A stretch of DNA of 64,000 nucleotides, taken from the NCBI GenBank assembly GCA_024291935.2, contig CM044310.1, positions 121,406,213 to 121,470,212 of the forward strand. Reading direction: 5' to 3'. Position 1 is the first letter of the stretch. Each line of letters begins with the position of its first letter. The notes under the pieces are model-generated. The model was not told where the DNA came from, did no database searches, and was given only the letters and a program-made list of their open reading frames with translations. Positions 60,031 through 64,000 of the stretch are shown one piece after another. Position numbers and translations under genes: made by a program. Source of the DNA: Okapia johnstoni (lineage: Eukaryota > Chordata > Mammalia > Artiodactyla > Giraffidae).

Positions 60031-61045
60031 AAAATTAAATCACTTTTTCAGCCTGTCTTGGTGGGAGGAGCAAGGAAGTCTGAATATGGACTGGTCACTG
60101 ATATTAAGAAATTATTCATTTCATTGTGTGATAATGATATTGTGGTTGTATAGAAGATACTTTATTTTTCCTTCTGTTTAGTATATGTTCTGCCCATGTA
60201 AGCACAAATTGTTTTTTCCTTAGAGATGCAAGCTAAGGAAGTGAGAGCATGTCTGTAATTTACTTTAAAATTGACCTGGAAAATAGACAAGTAGATTTTC
60301 ACAACCTATTTTTAAAGCAAATATATATTATAAAACATGGCATATTTCCTTATTTTAAAAGTATAGGCATTATATCTTCTTGTTACCAAAGTTATTTTTT
60401 AAAAATATTGAATATGGGCATGTACTATACTTTATACCTTTCTATATGATTGAAGATGTCATAGCAATTTTTGTGTTTAATGTAGACATTCTCCTTTATG
60501 CAGAGAAGTCCTAATTGCCCTATAACACAGGTCAAATTTGGAAGAAAGGCTTCACTCACAACTGAGAAATATTTTTCAGCAATTTTTTTTTCTGGAGTTA
60601 AACAAATCACAATGAGGTTTAAATAATCATAAGGAATTCTTTATAATAAATCTTATGCCCCCTAAATAAGTAAATATTTAAAAAAACCAAAACAATTTAG
60701 AGAAAAAAAAGATAAAAAATAGCTTATGCCCAAACTGTGTGGAATGGTAACATCCGCCTGCCTTGTCTAAGCACACAAAGGGTCTCAGAGGACAATGAGT
60801 AAAAGCAAGCTGGAGAACCATTCCATGCGGTACCATTTGGGTACAAAAGAGCATTATATAACTTTTTAGAATATTTATGCATATCAACAAATATCCACAT
60901 AAAAGTTTGCTTATACATGCATAGAATATTCTGGAAAGATACCAGGCAACTGCTCAGAGTGGTTGCCTTGAGGGAGAGGAGCTTGCTGACCAGTGGGAAG
61001 GAAAATATAGAGGTGAGATTATTACTTTTCTTCTTTATGAATTAT
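60031..61045. other. AT-rich intergenic sequence
   Basis: No gene or named repeat identified with confidence; 60920-61020 has LINE-like words. Confidence 0.4.
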
Positions 61046-61500
61046 GTGTGTGTGTGCGCACTCAGTTGCTCTGACTCTTTGTAATCCCATGGACTGTAGC
61101 CCTCCAGGCCCCTCTGTCCACGGGATTCTCCAAGCAAGAACATTGGAGTGGGTTGCCATTTTATCCTCCAGGGGATCTTCCTGTCTCAGGGATGGAATCT
61201 GAGTCTCTTGCGTCTCGTGCAGTGGCAGGCAGGTTCTTTACCAGCTGAGCCACCAGGGAATCCCTTGTAAATTACAGACCGTAAGAATTACTTGGAATAA
61301 TTTTGTGGAGATCTTGCTGTCTGATGAGATCTTGTGTGTGTGTTAGTCTCTCAGTCGTGTCTGACTCTTTGCGACCCCGTCGACTGTAGCCCGCCAGACT
61401 CCTCTGTCCTTGGAATTCTCCAGGCAATACTGGAGCGGGTTGCCATTCTCTTCTCCAGGGGATCTTCCCAACCCAGGAATCGAACCCTGGTCTCCTAAAC
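61046..61500 (-). mobile_element. Two Bov-tA SINEs
   Basis: 61046-61265 (gtgtgtgtgcgcactcagttgctctgac to gccaccagggaatccc) and 61334-61500 (gtgttagtctctcagtcgtgtctgac to ggaatcgaaccctggtctcc, head missing). Same orientation. Confidence 0.88.
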
Positions 61501-62549
61501 TAGACCTTGTACTCCTCCATAATTCCTGGTAATGCAGGTGGTCTGCACTAGTGATTGCCGTGTTTCATCCTTCCCTGTAGCCACACCATTGAGTCAGCCC
61601 TTCCCACACCGCCCCGGGCTTGGCTATGGGGCCTGCTTTGACCGATGGAACCAGAAGCAAGCTTGATGCTACGCCCGTGCCTCCCTACTCTAAGTCCCGG
61701 CTCCGGCCTTGACGGCTCACCCAGAAGGATGTGAGTCAGCTGAGCCGCTCTGGAGCACCAGCCCACAGCTGGCCGTGGGAGTGTAGCGGAGCCCTCCGCG
61801 TTACAGGGGGGTTTGAATAGTGGCGCCCCCTCCGGAGTACACCAAGAGTGAGGCTGCTGTGACTTAGCCCGCTTCTCCCTTCACGGGCCCTGGATGGCCC
61901 TTGGTCCCCATGGCGCTCGGGTTTCTCCCCACACAGCCCTGGTGGCCTCTCAGGCTGGGAAGTGCAGTGACAGATGGGCCGTGCGGGCCTCTCGGTTCTG
62001 CCTGCGGCTGCGCCTGCCTCTCGGCGCCTGAAGCCCCCTTGCTCATCGCTTCCCTAGGTGTGAGCACCTTTCCTCTTCACACTTCCCTCCCAGGGGCACA
62101 CACATCCTGTCCTGCTTCCTGCTTTTTTGTTTTTGTTTTTCCTGGGGTGTTGCAGTCTATGGGGTCACAGAGTCAAACCCGACTTAGCGACTGAACAATA
62201 AAAGCTATAAGAAGTCTTTCAATTATGTTACACGAATGACCTGTGTTCTGCTCCATGCCTTAGAGCAAAACAGTGTATTAAGAAACGAGTCCTTTTATCC
62301 TCTTGCTTGTTATCCAGTTCCACTCTGGGCACCATACATACTTCATGGACAGGCACTTCTGTGCTCTTTTAACGCGTCCAGGAAAGAGCCATGCAGACCT
62401 CAGCTGATGAGCTGTCTTTCTGTGGGTGCGAAGGCCTGTTACTTTCATGGCACAAAATAGGACTAGAACCCTTATACTGCTTTGCTCCATTTCACCCACT
62501 AACCACACTTTAATTATAATTCCACACTTTCTGAGAATCTTGGGCCTGA
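61501..62549. other. Intergenic sequence with SINE tail fragment
   Basis: 62145-62205 is a Bov-tA 3' end fragment (gtctatggggtcacagagtcaaacccgac). 61500-62100 is GC-rich single-copy sequence with no exon supported. Confidence 0.45.
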
Positions 62550-62665
62550 ACCCAACCCGTGCTAACCGGTCTCTATACTGGTGGGTTCTCCCCGGTAGAC
62601 CGCAAAAACCCAACCCGTGCTAACCGGTCTCTATGCTGGTGGGTTCTCCCCGGTAGACCGCAAAA
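62550..62665 (+). repeat. 58-bp tandem duplication
   Basis: Units 62550-62607 and 62608-62665 (acccaacccgtgctaaccgg...) are identical except one A/G difference. Confidence 0.95.
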
Positions 62666-63321
62666 GAACTTAATCTCATTTTAAAATGAGAACAAAATGC
62701 TGGTGCGGGAACAACCGGGAAAGAACATGAAACGTTTTAGCTCCAGGAAGCAGAGCAGCAGGAACTCGGGAAGCATCTTAAAAGTTGTGCTCAAAAGAGG
62801 ATTCATACTCAGCTCCCTCCTGAGTCCCAAGGTGAGAGTGTCTGACTGGACTAACGTGAATGGAGGACCAGCTGGTGATGCAAGGAAAACCTCAGGGAAT
62901 GACAGAGCAGCCTGACCAGCAGCTCGGGGAAGGAGTCAGTGTTCGAGCATGCATGGTCTCTACTAAAATAGCTTATTTCATGCTAACTTTACAGAGTTTA
63001 TGTACTTGTAACTATGCCATCATATTACATAGTTATGAAAATTACATTCTCAATAAACTACAAGGCATAGTTTTGTGAGTATAGAGATCCACCTCATTCT
63101 TTTCAGTGACTGCATGATAATCTACTGAACTGCTTTTCCAAAATTAACTAATCAATTTACTACTGCTGGATATTTAAACTGTTCCAAGCTTTTTAAAATT
63201 CTGTGGTAAATGTGCATCTATATTTTTGTGCCTACGATTTTTGAGAAGATAAACCCCTGGAACTGCAGCAGTGATTAATTAACTACACTTTATATGTTGA
63301 TATGTAACACCATGTTAGTGT
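62666..63321. other. Intergenic, LINE-like in its second half
   Basis: From about 62960 the text resembles old antisense LINE sequence. A Bov-tA piece then interrupts it. No gene seen. Confidence 0.4.
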
Positions 63322-63440
63322 TAGTGCGCTAGTCGCTCAGTCGTGTCCGACTCTTTGTGGCCCCACAGACTGTAGCCCACCAGGCTCCTCTGTCCATGGG
63401 ATTCTCCAGGAAAGAATACTGGAGTGGGTAGCAGTTCCCA
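63322..63440 (-). mobile_element. Bov-tA SINE, truncated
   Basis: gtgcgctagtcgctcagtcgtgtccgactc through aaagaatactggagtggg. The head half is missing. Confidence 0.88.
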
Positions 63441-63667
63441 TATTGCCTTCTAAAATGGCTTTCCACTTATTTACCCTCCCAACGTATAAAAATGTCACAT
63501 CTGTAACAGTACTGGATATTATCCATAATGTGTGTGCTGGTGGTGAGAACTTTTAAAATTTCCATTTATCTGATCATTAGTGCAATTAAGATCTTCCTTG
63601 ACTGTTTTAATTTCATTTAAGAGTTGCTGTCATACTGTGTATCTTACTTATCCTTGCTGCTTTACAA
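63441..63667. other. Old LINE-like sequence
   Basis: ccatattgccttctaaaatggctttccac resembles antisense L1; continues the element before the SINE. Confidence 0.4.
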
Positions 63668-63830
63668 CAGCATTTCTTTTTTAACTTTTTGTTTCGTATT
63701 AGGGTAGAGCCGATTAACAATGTTGTGATCCTTTCAGGTGGACAGCAAAGGGACTGAGCCATACATATACACGTATCCATTCTCCCCTGAGCTCCCCTCC
63801 CACCCAGGCCGCCACATAAAGCAACAGCAC
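63668..63830 (-). mobile_element. L1 LINE 3' fragment, antisense
   Basis: tattagggtagagccgattaacaatgttgtg through ctcccctcccacccaggccgccac. The final 170 bases of the window show nothing recognised. Confidence 0.8.
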
Positions 63831-64000
63831 TTTTTATAAGGACTATATCCTGTGTAATGTATGTATAAAACATGTCACGTGTCTTTTCACTTTGCATCCA
63901 TTGCCTTATACCGTGGAAAAGTTTAAACTTTTTACATGGTCCTGCCTAACACTGTCCCTCTTCATAACTTCTGGACTCTGTGTCCTGCTTACCAAAGCCT

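Noticed and set aside
62236..62915. Possible exons of a further gene toward the window end (ZNF835 is next in human)
   Set aside because: No KRAB, finger or other recognisable motif and no consistent splice phases; left unannotated.

Overview
The window is nuclear DNA from a ruminant, most likely a bovid. It is full of Bov-tA and CHR tRNA-derived SINEs, and holds BovB (RTE) LINE copies beside ordinary L1, MIR and mariner remnants. All recognisable genes lie on the + strand, in the order ZFP28 - ZNF470 - ZNF71 - SMIM17. From memory this is the human 19q13.43 order, so I read the window as the orthologous KRAB zinc-finger cluster (cattle chromosome 18 by known synteny; inferred, not seen).

Layout. 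0.4-4.3 kb: the last three coding exons of ZFP28 (a decayed second KRAB A box, a KRAB B box, 14 fingers). 7.3-8.0 kb: a CpG island, the likely ZNF470 promoter. 12.7-20.1 kb: complete ZNF470 (start exon, KRAB A, KRAB B, 17 fingers, 715 aa), with a 53-bp minisatellite in its last intron. 24.9-25.3 kb: a second CpG island, the likely ZNF71 promoter, with a phase-compatible first coding exon, a G-rich 40-bp minisatellite and a candidate second exon at 27.3 kb. 33.9-37.9 kb: the ZNF71 KRAB A exon and finger exon, both with frame lesions and several lost zinc ligands, so the ortholog looks broken. 42.74-42.82 kb: three tandem RE1/NRSE-like (REST) sites. 45.2-46.1 kb: a third CpG island, the likely SMIM17 promoter. 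48.9-54.9 kb: SMIM17, a 116-aa tail-anchored membrane protein in three coding exons, with long microsatellite arrays in its introns. 55-64 kb: no gene recognised; LINE and SINE debris, a 22-bp minisatellite that grew from the head of a Bov-tA SINE, and a BovB fragment.

The three zinc-finger genes belong to the family of DNA-binding repressors whose KRAB box recruits TRIM28/KAP1. ZFP28 and ZNF470 are clear tandem paralogs. ZFP28 and ZNF71 finger exons are very GC-rich, while the ZNF470 finger exon keeps AT-rich third positions. SMIM17 is unrelated to the zinc-finger genes. I saw no bacterial, CRISPR or otherwise new gene system. The most notable signals are the triple RE1 array upstream of SMIM17, the multi-lesion decay of ZNF71, the SINE-born minisatellite and a 118-bp near-perfect hairpin.
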